Positions 23,400 through 34,385 of a DNA stretch of 64,000 nucleotides are shown here, one piece after another. A program made the position numbers and the translations under genes. This DNA is from Flammulina velutipes (Eukaryota; Basidiomycota; Agaricomycetes; Agaricales; Physalacriaceae). Where the stretch lies: the NCBI GenBank assembly GCA_011800155.1, contig CM022371.1, positions 2,604,001-2,668,000 of the forward strand. The letters run 5' to 3'. Positions within the stretch are counted from its first letter, which is position 1. Each line of letters begins with the position of its first letter. The notes beneath the pieces are model-generated. The model was not told the origin of the DNA. It did no database searches and was given only the letters and a program-made list of their open reading frames with translations.

Positions 23400-23885
23400 T
23401 GTTTGTAGGTGAAAGAAGGGTACAAAGAGAGTGAATTTATATAGAGGTGATCCATGAGGAGAACGCGTGTAGATTAGAGCATGGATAGGCGTATGCCTCG
23501 TGTGATAAATAAGACAAAGCAAAGAAAAATGTAGGAAAGCATCCTCTGATTCACCAGTATCAACCGCGTCCTGAGCATCAGCCTAAGCGACGCCTCGACG
23601 GTGACAAAGGCATTCAAGAAAAACCATCACAGCGCCTTCATCGGCACCCTGGATCCTTCTAGGAGACGGGAACGCGGGCATGCATGGATGAGTTGAATCA
23701 CGCCCGAACTTTTGAGTCTCCAATGGTTTTGTTCAAATATTCAGGCTTGTCTGATCCGAGCTTTTATAGCCATGAAATTTATTCCCACGCTCGGACCTCT
23801 AAGAAAAGTATCTCATGTGTGGCGTTCACTAACAAAGGTTTACACATAATTCAACATCTATAAATAAAAATCTATGGGGCACTAA
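23400..23885. other. Intergenic between member C and secreted protein gene
   Basis: No gene visible. Contains one TGTGGCG core near 23818 and AT-rich DNA around 23840-23870. Confidence 0.45.
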
Positions 23886-25090
23886 TCAACGAGTCGCAGA
23901 AGCCTCTGCCGGAACACTCTTCACGAATACCAGGTCCTGGGGGAAAAGTCAATCAACGAAGAGTGGTCAAATACGAGATGCTTACCGCCCTGGGAGTAGG
24001 ACCAAAAGTTGCTCTAAAGGCGTCTACGTCTCCGGTAAGAACAATAACATCTAGAAGATCGTTAATACAAGGTCCGATAAATGACGATTATACTCACTAT
24101 CAGACGCCACATAAAGGATGTATGTGGCGGGGGCGCTTCCATCGTCATTGATCCACTGCGCAGTGATCTCCTTGGTGATGGCGTCAATCGACCACTGTCA
24201 TGCATGTTAGCAAACGAATGAAAGCTGGAGACATCGTACGTACGATAGTACTCTCCGCAGACTTATCAATACTGGTAGCACCACTAAATGCATTGGGCAC
24301 ATTAGCGGGAGAGGCTCCCGCTCCTGTCGACTGACCAATTCCTGCGGCATATACATAGCTGATCAAATCTCAGTTAATGATGGAAAAGGCATGATTATAT
24401 GATGCGCACTTGAACGAGCCTGGCGCAATATTATCATTGTTGTTGGAGAATCCGACGACTCCGCCAAATAGTGGGTATGAAGAAGATACTGCGTTCTAAT
24501 ACCTGGGAGTCAATACATAGACGATATTCTATCAGGGAAATTGGCAAGTCACCAATATAGTAATGTCGACGGGAGATCCAGAATCTGAGGCGCCGGTTGT
24601 GTAGGACGCCAAAAGAGCTTGAGATATGTCTGAGGTGATGCCATACTCCCCGAATGCGTTGGGAATCCTGTAGACCCATAGATCCTGGGAGCCCTCGAGG
24701 GAAACCTTGATATAGCCTGTTTCTGTAACCCTACAATAATACATTGAATGGCGGAATGTGAGTACACATCGTGGGAACATACGATGGGCTGTTGGATGGT
24801 TGATTTCGAGAGACATCTAGCCATTCCAGTCAGCCCCATGAGTACCATAACCAAAGAATAGGGAAAGCTTCACGGCTTCTATGCTTCATCACAGGCATCT
24901 TCAGAGGAAGGCCCCTCGCCAACCTCTCTGCGTTGGTCATCGCGGTTCTGACTTCATTGAAACCAGGCTCCAAGATTGAACGCGACGAAAGGGAAGAAAG
25001 AGGAGGGTTCAAAAGCGTCTCCGAGCGCGTTATCACGGTAGCTGCAATGGAAGAAGCCATCATGGCGATAGTAACGAGTCTAGTGAGCAT
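23886..25090 (-). CDS. Secreted protein of unknown function, Agaricomycete type
   Basis: Starts MLTRLVTIAMMASSIAATVI at 25090, a signal peptide. Next comes the stretch GFNEVRTAMTNAERLARGLP, which I associate with a large uncharacterised family of basidiomycete secreted proteins. Later exons read GYIKVSLEGSQDLWVYRIPN, YGITSDISQALLASY, YAAGIGQSTGAGASPANVPN, and ITKEITAQWINDDGSAPATY-ILYVASD, the family's 'TAQW-NDGS-ATYI' end, with a stop after AEASATR at 23886. At least five short introns; internal exon borders are not certain. No enzymatic motif is seen. No partner is evident among the neighbours. Confidence 0.68.
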
Positions 25091-25530
25091 TGTTGAAAAG
25101 AGCGTGAGGTAGAACGAGTGTCTGGGGAGCCTGAGAGGGAAAAGCAAACAGAGGAAAGAAAAAAATGTCACCGAATTTAAGAGTACTCCCGCGTGTCATG
25201 TCATTTTTGACGTTTTTGGTCATGGACGGTGAGGTACGCTATCGGTACGTTTCCCGGAGACAGTTCAAGACGAGCATGATTAGAGCGCCTCGACGGAACT
25301 AGCAGGAACAGAAACCAGCCTTGAGATGATAAAACTCCTTCCTATGGACAGAGAAAGATTCAGATTTCGAAAGCACTGCAACAGCGGAAGTACAGGGCCG
25401 CAGCCACTGTGGCGCGAACTTGATCGACAAAGTCCGATCTTCTCGGTAGTACATGATTCTTTCAAACTATTGACAATAGTCTTGGAAGTTTTGCATTTGT
25501 CTCCGCTTTGGTCTATGCCGTCTATGTACT
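25091..25530. other. Intergenic between MFS copy 1 and secreted protein gene
   Basis: No gene seen; 3' flank of the minus-strand MFS gene and 5' flank of the secreted protein gene. Confidence 0.45.
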
Positions 25531-27240
25531 CTATGCTGTAGTTCTCTTTTCTTTCACGGGATCTTCTTTGTCTTCGACTACACCTACGGCCGGTTTACTC
25601 TCGATATCTGCCCTTCGCTTTCGAACCATACCAAAACCTCCTTCCCAACCTATCCAGGTATACTGTGCACAGTTGGGACCTCGTATAAGCAGTATAAAGA
25701 GTTGCCAGCCGGTCCAGCCCATTGAGAGCGCCGCGCCTGCCCTCCATCCATACTCTGTGAAGACACGAGTCCCAACAGATGTTCCCATTACTTGTCCTAT
25801 GAAAAGCTGCAGGAAGGTACCAGTCAGGACGTAGCAGGTAGGGAAATGGCAGAACTGACCGAAAGAATGAAAACAGCGTTTAATCGCGCCCGTGCCTCTG
25901 GAGCGATGCTAGAAAACTATGATCAGATATCATCTAACGGTCTGAATACTAAACACGTACCTGAATATAGAGGTAGACAAAGAAATTTGTAAGGTTTGAC
26001 GGAACAAGTCGAGGCCAAGCGTCGTGATGACCACCGCGGCGATGTTTATGCCACCAGCGCCTACTTGTATTGCTTGAAAGATGGCGAGGGCGAGGATCGA
26101 TGCTAGGGAAGAGTACCACGGCACAAGTTTATCGACAACACGGCCTACAACGGGTCCCATTCCCACACCGAACATCCCGATCAATCCAAAGAGACCAATC
26201 GCAAGGCTAGAGATATAGTAGTTAACATCGAAAAGGCGAAGAGGATGGCTTACGTGGAGTAATTGTATGGATCTCCTCCCAACAAAAATGTCAACGTCAC
26301 CCAAAAGTTGGAAAACACAGCGCTCGATGCAAGGTTGATGAGGCATGCTTGGATGAGCACCGGTTCTGTGACGCTGAACTTGGCCATGGTCCACAAGATT
26401 TTGCCATAAGTCATCTCTCCACCGTGGTCCTTGGCGGGATAGTCAGGGATCAACAGATAGATCCCTCCTAGCACTGCAAATTGCACCCCAATCGCCATAT
26501 AGTACACGACGCGCCATGACGCGTATTCTGCGATGATACCAGCGAGCACTCGTGCAATGAGTACTCCGAAGAGAAGGCCAGAGAACACAATGGAAATAGC
26601 AGAAGCGCGTTTTTCCGGCGGTGCGAGGTCCGCGGCTAGTGGAAGTAGAACTTGGGGAGTCACACTAAAGACGCCGACCAGAAAGGAAAACACCTCGAAA
26701 ACGGACAGTGAATTGGTGATGGCAAGGGGAATGGTCAAAGAAGCTGATAACAACACTAAGACGAGGAGGAGCTGCCGACGTCGTACGAGGTCACCAAGAG
26801 GTGATATCAAAAGAAGGCCTGTGGCGTACCCAGCCTGTATAAGGGTAGGAATCCTTCGAAACATCGTTTGTGAGACTCATATCTAGGGTGACAAGCAGCA
26901 CTGACTTACGTAGATACTTTCCCGTACGTCGTGTCGAATGTCTTCGACATTTCGACTGTCAGGTTAGGACGATGAGCCTTGTACTCCCCAGAACAGTGCA
27001 GCCTACTTACTGAGTATCGGTTGGCAGTAGTAAAGATTTGCGACGACTATATGATCAATTGGTCAGTCGTTAGACCTCACTCGTAGGAAAATACTTACCG
27101 AATGTGCTTGAGAATCCGAATACGACCTTCATGGTCAGACCGAACTCGAACGGCTTTTGAGGGTTATAACATAGACGCCTAGGTATCGGAATGAACCCCA
27201 GATCATAATCTTCGCGACTTTGTGGTTTTGCGTCCTTCAT
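25531..27240 (-). CDS. MFS transporter, paralogue 1 of an inverted pair
   Basis: Twelve-TM major facilitator of a type also common in bacteria (drug-efflux-like). Start at 27240 (MKDAKPQSREDYDLGFIPIP). Seen: NLYYCQPIL in TM1, the loop 2-3 signature GDLVRRRQLLL, PQVLLPLAADLAPPEKR, GIIAEYASWRVVYY in the middle, IPDYPAKDHGGEMTY, NFWVTLTFLLGGDPYNYST before an intron, GLIGMFGVGMGPVVGRVVDK, then YGWRAGAAL and GPNCAQYTWIGWEGGFGMVR at the end. About six short introns. It shares nearly every block with the gene at 29504-31161 on the other strand. The substrate cannot be told. Confidence 0.88.
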
Positions 27241-27430
27241 GATGATAGTAAGAGACCAAGAGTGAGAACAACCGAAGTGCTAAAGATAGATCTGACCTTC
27301 AGTCTTCTTAAAGCATTACCTGGGGTCATTAATGAGCCGCTCTGACGATAACTACGACACGCAGACTCATCTCGTATGTAGTCACGGTTCCGAGCATAAT
27401 GAGAGTAAACGCGTTTCGTTGAAAGCGGTG

Positions 27431-29072
27431 TTAATTCGGGACATAGTATACGCCTAACGGAGATGGTTTCCACCCAAAGTCGTTCAATAGTGTCCAACCG
27501 GGCGCAGACACGTTGGATTGAAGAGCCGTTGGCTCAGATGGCTCAGAGGTGTCCATGGCCTGACGCCCCTCCTCCGCAACTGCAACGTCAAGCAACTTGG
27601 CCAGCCTTCCAGACATAATGTCTATAGCTTCCGAGTTCCAAGTCTATTGCAGACTTATCAGTGGTTATTGACCCAATGACTCACGTCAACATACCGACGA
27701 TTGTGCGTTTGTGGAGGTTAAATGGGTGAGGACTATCTCGAAGCGTTCATCGCCGTGACAGAGAGCTCGCAGAAGTTCAATAGCTCTGCCGAGAAGTTAG
27801 AAAGCTTGACAAGGGCAAATGAAGCCCACCCACATAGATTTAGATGCTGCCATCTTTGGTCCCATCGAATTGAGTAAAGTGATAACTAGGTCGCGTTTGG
27901 CAGTATCTGACAGCGCGTCATGTTCTTCAGTGATGCAGTTGTCGACTATCCACGCTGCCCAGCGTGCTATACACATGTCGAATGAGGTGTTTGCCCTCGT
28001 GCTGTCCGGCGCGGTCGGTACATCCGTCAAAAGTATAGAGATGATTCGGTTCACAAGAACAGTTGGCATTTCGGGATGCATTGTGTTCAATTGTTGAATA
28101 AATGGGCCCCATACTTGGATGGATACAGTGGGTGGATAGAACGAATCTGGGGGGAAGATACGTTTTCTGTAAGGATAATCAGATTCACCGTCAGTACCAT
28201 GATAGGATCACTGACTTCTTAGACATCGGTACAAGAACGCCCTTTTGCAATAGCTCATCGGCGAGTTTTTCCAAAGCAAATGTTTCCTTGAAGTCAGAGT
28301 CATTGGCGTCCAGCCCGATATCAGCAGCGACCTTAGCTTCGCCTATCCAGCGTTCCACCTCTCTCGTAGCCTTGGTGATAGATTGTTGGTATGTATTCTT
28401 CAGTGTCTGATCGCGCGTTGTGGCTTTCACGAGTCTCTTGTATTCGCTCAAAACTGGAGCTAATGATCGTATTGTTGGATTATGTTTTGGGGCGGTGAAT
28501 GGGCTTATTGTTGGGAGCCAGTAGTTCTGGAATAGCCAAGCCATCGCCTGAAAGAATGTAAGGCATAAGGAAGACCTGTATTGTGTTGATAGACGAACCT
28601 GGCGAGCACCCTCCTGCAATAATTCCAAGCTTGGTAAACCCTCGTGGGTGGCAGAATGACGGAGTTCCACCAGCCAAAGGGGAAGACCTAACTGTTCTGC
28701 TATCGAAGCAATTGACCTGGCGTAGACACCAGATTGCAAGGGATCCACGAGTCCGTTCACGAGTCGTATGATGGCCGCGGCATAGTTTTGCCTTTGGGAC
28801 ATTGAGAAACCGAATGAACTACGAGGAGCACGGTCATCCTGAATCGCTACCAAAAGGGCCAGAGTGGATTCGATTGCATGTGGTAGGGGAGTGATAGTTT
28901 TCCATGCAGCAAGCTGAAGGCCGTTAAGTAACTGCCAGTTGAACTAAGACGGTAGTACTCTTTGGATAGCCAAAAGCTTTGAGTCTGAATCATTCTCGTC
29001 GGAGAATATCCAGGCGCAAATTTGGTCAAGTTCACCAATGGAGGTCCACGGGACGCGTCGAGGGAGCTGCAT
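27431..29072 (-). CDS. LAS1: LAS1 pre-rRNA ITS2 endoribonuclease
   Basis: HEPN-domain nuclease that, with Grc3, cuts ITS2 at C2 during 60S ribosome formation in the nucleolus. Start MQLPRRVPWTSIGELDQICA at 29072. The conserved core reads VDPLQSGVYARSIASIAEQL-GLPLWLVELRHSATHEGLPSLE, which contains the R-x4-H HEPN active motif (RHSATH). Downstream WLFQNYWLPTISP is also typical. The C-terminal half is helical and less conserved, ending WTLLNDFGWKPSPLGVYYVPN. Short introns interrupt it. The gene lies between two MFS paralogues; the upstream MFS starts 190 bp past its stop on the same strand. Confidence 0.93.
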
Positions 29073-29503
29073 AATTATGGTATTGGTGCCGGAACAAAAA
29101 AAAATATGGTCGAACCGCCGTAGGCGTTACTTATCTGATAAGGAGCGTTCACGTGATCTGGGATACGGTTCCGCTACGGTGCGACGGTGATAACTGATAA
29201 GCTCACCATCGCCTGGATCTCTTACTCTCTCTTACTCTGCCTCAATTGGCTTCATATATGTGCCGTGCAAGATGATTACTTCAGTCCTTTATGTGAACGA
29301 CAGTCATACTGGCCTCGGATAAATGGCGCGCCTGTTAGGCGATCTTAAACTAATGATATTTGATAACCTTACACGAATTCAACCAAAGCCGGCCGACGAT
29401 ATCGACCACTCATCAACCTGAACACTTGATGACTCAGTCTCCTCGAAAATTAGCTTATATCGCTGTCTTATCCGATAGAAAGGCCCCTGGACAATTCCTA
29501 CGA
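29073..29503. other. Divergent promoter of LAS1 and MFS copy 2
   Basis: No gene. Contains an A9 run near 29095 and a CTCTTACT-type repeat near 29220-29240. Confidence 0.5.
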
Positions 29504-31161
29504 ATGAAGAAGTTCGAGCCAACCATGCGGGGACGCGACTTGGGCTTCATTCCACGCCCCAAAAGGCTTGACTATGGCCCCAACAACGTCACGGGGTTTG
29601 GATGGACTCAAAAGCTGGTCTTCTCATTCTCAATTACCCTTGGTTCGTAACACTAGACACCTTCATCCGAAAAGAATGCTCACAGGTCATGTACATAGTC
29701 GTTGGCAACTTGTTCTATTGCCAGCCATTGCTAAGTAAGCTATATAGGGTTTTCAATTCGGCCAACACTGATATCAATCGAACAGTCGAGCTCTCGCGCA
29801 GTTTCGACGTAAGCTACGCAGATGTTTCTATCGTTGCGACATTGCTACAAGCTGGCTACGCTGTTGGCCTCCTGTTTATAGCGCCCATGGGTGACCTTGT
29901 TCGACGGCGACAGCTCATCATTCTTCTTGTCATCCTTTCTACGTGCTTCACAATTCCGCTTGCCGTGACTTCCTCTTTCACAGTATTCGCTATCTTCAGC
30001 TTCCTAGTAGGGATGACCAGTGTTACACCCCAGATTCTCATCCCACTCGGAGTCGATCTTACCCCGCCTGAAGAGCGTGCAACGTCCATTGCCATGCTCT
30101 ACGCCGGTATATCGATGGGCGGGCTCTTAGCCAGAGTTGTTTCCGGCGTCATTGGCGAGTTCGCGGACTGGAGAGCTGTTTATTACATGGCTATCGCTGT
30201 CCAACTTCTCATTCTCGTAGGGCTATATTTCTTAATCCCAGATTACCCCCCTACGATCCATGACGGAGAAATGTCTTACCTCAAGATCCTTTGGACTATG
30301 GGAAAGTTCCTTTTCACGGAGCCCATACTTGCCCAAGCCAGCATCATCCAATTCGCGTCCAGTGCTGCTTTGCAGAACTTCTGGGTTACTTCTACCTTCT
30401 TGCTAGGAGATGACCCGTACAACTATTCCACGTAGATCATTCTCCTCATTCTATCCAATACTTTCATTGATTCAACTTGCAGCTTCGTTATCGGCCTGTT
30501 TGGTTTGATTGGGATGTTCACCATTATGATCAGCCCATTCTTAGGAAGAATACTCGATAAACTTGTTCCTTGGTATGCCGCCTTATCTGCTATCATTGGC
30601 GGCGCAATATTCCAAGGAATACAATGTGGCGCAGGCGGCCTTCATATTGTTGCAGTGATCACTGTTATGCTCGGTGTCGACTTTTTTAGACCGGTTCTGC
30701 TGGTATCACTATCTACGTCAGTGTTCAGGTCTGTCATTCATGTCGTAACTTTTTGCTACGCACTCTAAGCTTGGTACTCTCTGCAGCATTAAGCCGGAGG
30801 CGCGCTCCCGATTGAATTCTGTATTGATTCTCTCAGTTGGTATAGTCAATGAACTACTGTACCATTCACTGACAATGTTCCTTAGCTTTTCTTGGGTTCA
30901 ATTACGGGCACGTCTCTTGGTTCCATCGTGTTTACGTCTTATGGGTGGCGCGCGGGTGCGGCATTGTCACTAGGCTTTTTCGGAATGCAGCTGATATGCC
31001 TGGTTGCTCGTGGCCCAAACTGTGATAGAGGCAGGTGGTTGGGATGGCAGGGTGGATTGGGTGGAGTCCGTAAGGTTAAGCCGGACATCGAGTCTCCCGT
31101 AACAGTCGTGGAGCGAGATTTACATAGCGTCTCCGAGAAGGCAAGCAAGCTCTCTACTTGA
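29504..31161 (+). CDS. MFS transporter, paralogue 2 of an inverted pair
   Basis: Start MKKFEPTMRGRDLGFIPRPK matches the start of paralogue 1 (DLGFIPIPRRL). Shared blocks: NLFYCQPLL, GDLVRRRQLIILLVILS, PQILIPLGVDLTPPEER, GVIGEFADWRAVYYMAI, IPDYPPTIHDGEMSY, NFWVTSTFLLGDDPYNYST followed by an intron at the same place, GLFGLIGMF, RILDKLVPWYAALSAI, YGWRAGAAL and GPNCDRGRWLGWQGGLGGVR. Intron positions look shared, so the copies arose by DNA duplication rather than retroposition. It is on the opposite strand to paralogue 1 and has 12 predicted TM segments. The frame is intact. Confidence 0.87.
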
Positions 31162-31288
31162 CGCTAATTATAAGCAAGATTATCGCGATGATAGATAGAA
31201 TTGTTCAGAACTGTGGCGGAAGGCCGCGGTTTACCGATCATTCTGATCACGGACCCTTTACCCCGCATCTTGTTCTCCAGCCAACACC

Positions 31289-33519
31289 ATGCAGTCTGCT
31301 CGAACGACAATCCAACGCTCGACGCGAGGCTTTACCCGACGCTCTTACCATGCTTCAGTTCTACCATCGTTATTGTCGACGACTTCGCCTGAGTTTACCA
31401 CCAAGGCAAAGTCAATGGAGGCTCTCATCGCCGACGTCGAGGCCAAAATGACAGATGCACGACTTGGAGGCGGTCAAAAGGCAGCTGAGAGAATGCAAAG
31501 CAAAGGGAAGAAACTACCCCGCGAAAGGTGTGTCTCGCGCTCATTTTCTTTGCAAGAAGCTCATAAACATTGTCATAGACTGAGCCTTCTTCTAGATCCG
31601 CATACACCATTTCTTGAGCTATCTCCTCTTGCTGCACACGATGTATACCCTGGCCAAAGCATTCCTGGTGCCGGACTCATCACAGGCATTGGAAGAATAT
31701 CAGGTCGAGAATGTATGATCGTGGTTAACGATGCAACTGTGAAAGGAGGCTCGTATTACCCTCTAACGGTGCGCTAACGACGCGTCGGAAGACCCTTTTC
31801 TTACTTGGAATCATGCATAGGTCAAGAAGCAGCTGCGCGCTCAAGAGGTGGCGCGTGAACATGGACTTCCTTGCGTGTACATTGGTTCGCCACATGATAC
31901 CGGCTTGCTTCATATTTACTAACAATGTCTATCAGTCGAGTCTGGGGGAGCAGCACTACCATACCAAGCTAATGTATTTCCTGACAAGGAACATTTCGGA
32001 CGTATCTTCTACAACATGGTACAAATCCCTCTCAATCTTTGGATGCGCTAAATCTTTACCATCCTCTTCTTACAGGCACAGATGTCAGCGTTAGGGATTC
32101 CCCAGATTGCATCTATACACGGAATATCTGTTGCAGGTGGCGCGTATGTTCCGGCTATGGCAGACGAGAACATCATTGTTCAGAATCAAGGACGTATATT
32201 TCTTGCTGGACCGCCTCTCGTCAAGGCCGCAACCGGAGAAGATGTAGACGACGAGACTCTCGGTGGAGGATTGATGCATTCTAGCGAGAGTGGTGTGACA
32301 GATCACCTTGCTCGAGACGACGAGCATGCGATTGCTTTGACACGAAGCGTTGTAGCTGATCTTGGAAGTGCTGGATGGCGACCTGCTCAGGTGGGTACAT
32401 CCTCTCCTACGTTGCCCTTTTGACAAAGATTCAGCCCGCAAAACAACCGGAAGAACCGCTATACCCTGCGTCCGATTTGCATGGCATTGTGGGTACCGAT
32501 GTTCGTCAAGGATTCGACATGCGCGATGTCATTTCGCGAATTGTGGATGGCAGCAAGTTTAGGGAATTCAAGAAGGAATACGGTCCTACAATCTTAACTG
32601 TAAGTATGCCTTTCTTGGTACTCTCTCATTTGTTATAACTCAACGTCGGATAGGGATATGCGCACATCCATGGATACGAGGTCGGTATCGTGGCAAACAA
32701 CGGAATATTGTTTTCTCCGTCTGCCTTGAAAGCTACCCATTTCATCCAATCATGTTCGCAGAGGAAGATACCGTTGCTGTTTCTAGTGAATGTAACCGGT
32801 ATACAGCTAGTTGGTGGTTTTAGCTGTCTCTAAACATCAGTTATAGGTTATATGGTTGGATCGAAGGCAGAGAAGGGTGGCATTGCTAAGGATGGTGCGT
32901 TACTTGGCTCTGATTTTACGAATATTCTTGACAGAAAGAAGGTGCCAAAATGGTCCGAGCTGTGGCTTGCGCCGATGTCCCCAAACTCACCGTGATTGTG
33001 GGAGGAAGCTTTGGCGCAGGCAATTATGGTGTGTGACCCCAAAAAAATAGGTATTCAAACATTGATATCGGTGTTAGGCATGTCAGGACGGGCAGTGAGT
33101 GCATCTTGATATTCTTATTGCGTCGATGAGTCAAACTCAGCTATTGTAGTACTCACCAAGGTTCCTATGGATGTGGCCCAACGCAAAAGTGTCAGTGATG
33201 GGTTCCGGTCAGCTCTCTCAAGTTATGACTTCGGTGTCGAAGTAAGTCTGCATCTGTATCTGTGGTACGTGGGCTGAGCGATTTGCATAGGGATCCATCA
33301 CAACATGCGTCTCTCAAGTCTGAAATTGAAGAGCAGTCTACGGCGTTGTACTCGACAGCACGTTTATGGGATGACGGTATCATAAAGCCCACAGATACGA
33401 GGGATGTCGTTGGCCTCGGTCTGTCCTTAGCTTCAAGGCGGCCTGACAGTCGCATGGGAAGTAGTCGTTCAACCACTTGGGATGGAAGCGGAAATGGTTT
33501 TGGCGTCTTCAGAATGTAA
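31289..33519 (+). CDS. MCC2: 3-methylcrotonyl-CoA carboxylase, beta subunit
   Basis: Carboxyltransferase half of the biotin enzyme of mitochondrial leucine catabolism. The start [20 protein letters not shown] is Arg/Ser-rich like a matrix presequence. Family stretches: [160 protein letters not shown] (with a 17-nt microexon at 33078-33094), and [20 protein letters not shown]. About nine introns. The biotin-carrying MCC1 partner is not in the window. Interestingly, LEU2 (leucine synthesis) is 25 kb upstream. Confidence 0.95.
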
Positions 33520-33715
33520 GCTGTCGACATGGACATAAGGAACTCCTACCATTATGGCCTTGGTTGTATCATATACTGCTGTTTAGTCGCCTTAATTTAC
33601 GAATATCGGGTTTTGCCGTTTCCGCCTAGTTTTCGCCATCTTTCCCTTACATGGTCTCATGCGTTGACAGGAAAACGTAAGTGGCTTCTTCCTTCTGTGC
33701 GCCCACCGTCCTTGC

Positions 33716-34108
33716 ATGGCATCGAGAATTGCCTTGACAATTGAGAACAATGGGAGCGTAGCGCGAGACCATCTCGCCTCTGAGCGCACATTCCTCGCAT
33801 ATGTGCGCACGAGCCTTGCTCTAGCATCCGCAGGTGTTGCATTGGTGCAACTCTTCTCTGTTACCAGAGCTTCATCCTCCCCGTCGGTTGCTGCCTTCAA
33901 TATGAACACCTACGCACGTCCCTTAGGCGCCACAGCGATCTTGCTTGGCCTCATGGTGCTGTTCATTGGCGTAGCGCGGTTCTTCAGCATACAAAACAAG
34001 CTGATTGAGGGCATGTTCCCTGTGTCGAGGTTGTTTACTGTGGGCACGGCACTGTCGATCACGACGCTGATCGCGGTGGTCTTTGCATTGTTGGTGGCTG
34101 AAAGATGA
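33716..34108 (+). CDS. DUF202 (YidH-type) small membrane protein
   Basis: Single exon, 130 residues. N-terminus carries the family's RDHLASERTFLAYVRTSLALA motif (N-terminal RxxLAxERTFLAW-type), followed by three TM helices: the motif helix itself, ATAILLGLMVLFIGVARFF, and LFTVGTALSITTLIAVVFALL. Family role is not settled; members occur in bacteria and in vacuolar transporter chaperones. It starts 197 bp after the MCC2 stop on the same strand. Confidence 0.88.
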   Translation: MASRIALTIENNGSVARDHLASERTFLAYVRTSLALASAGVALVQLFSVTRASSSPSVAAFNMNTYARPLGATAILLGLMVLFIGVARFFSIQNKLIEGMFPVSRLFTVGTALSITTLIAVVFALLVAER

Positions 34109-34321
34109 CGTACGTTCTTCAAGTTAACATAATGTTCACGGAGCTAATTGAGCTCTAGCTGTCATGATTTTTCTGGTGGAGTTTGGTGAATGGAAGGGTT
34201 TTGAGTGTTAACGTTGAGGACGGTGCACGAATATATCCATCAGGTTCTCATTACAGACTGAATGACACCTTTGGCCTATGTGGCGTACCAAAATTTAATT
34301 TTAACGTCCGTGATCGAAATG

Positions 34322-34329
34322 TGACGTCA
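34322..34329. promoter_or_regulatory. CRE-type palindrome TGACGTCA upstream of MLH3
   Basis: Perfect TGACGTCA within the longer palindrome TGTGACGTCACA (34320-34331), 57 bp before the MLH3 start. A TGTGGCG core lies about 40 bp farther upstream. Confidence 0.55.
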
Positions 34330-34385
34330 CATCATTTACTGGGTTGACCAGGAACCACCATCTCGTTCCGTTCTCTTAAAATGAG

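Noticed and set aside
29429..29503. Upstream ATG extension of MFS copy 2 (MTQSPRKLAY)
   Set aside because: The paralogue starts next to DLGFIP, which matches the ATG at 29504; the extension has no counterpart.
25531..31161. Recent transfer of the MFS genes from bacteria
   Set aside because: Both copies carry several fungal-type introns, so any transfer would be old; sequence alone cannot show it.
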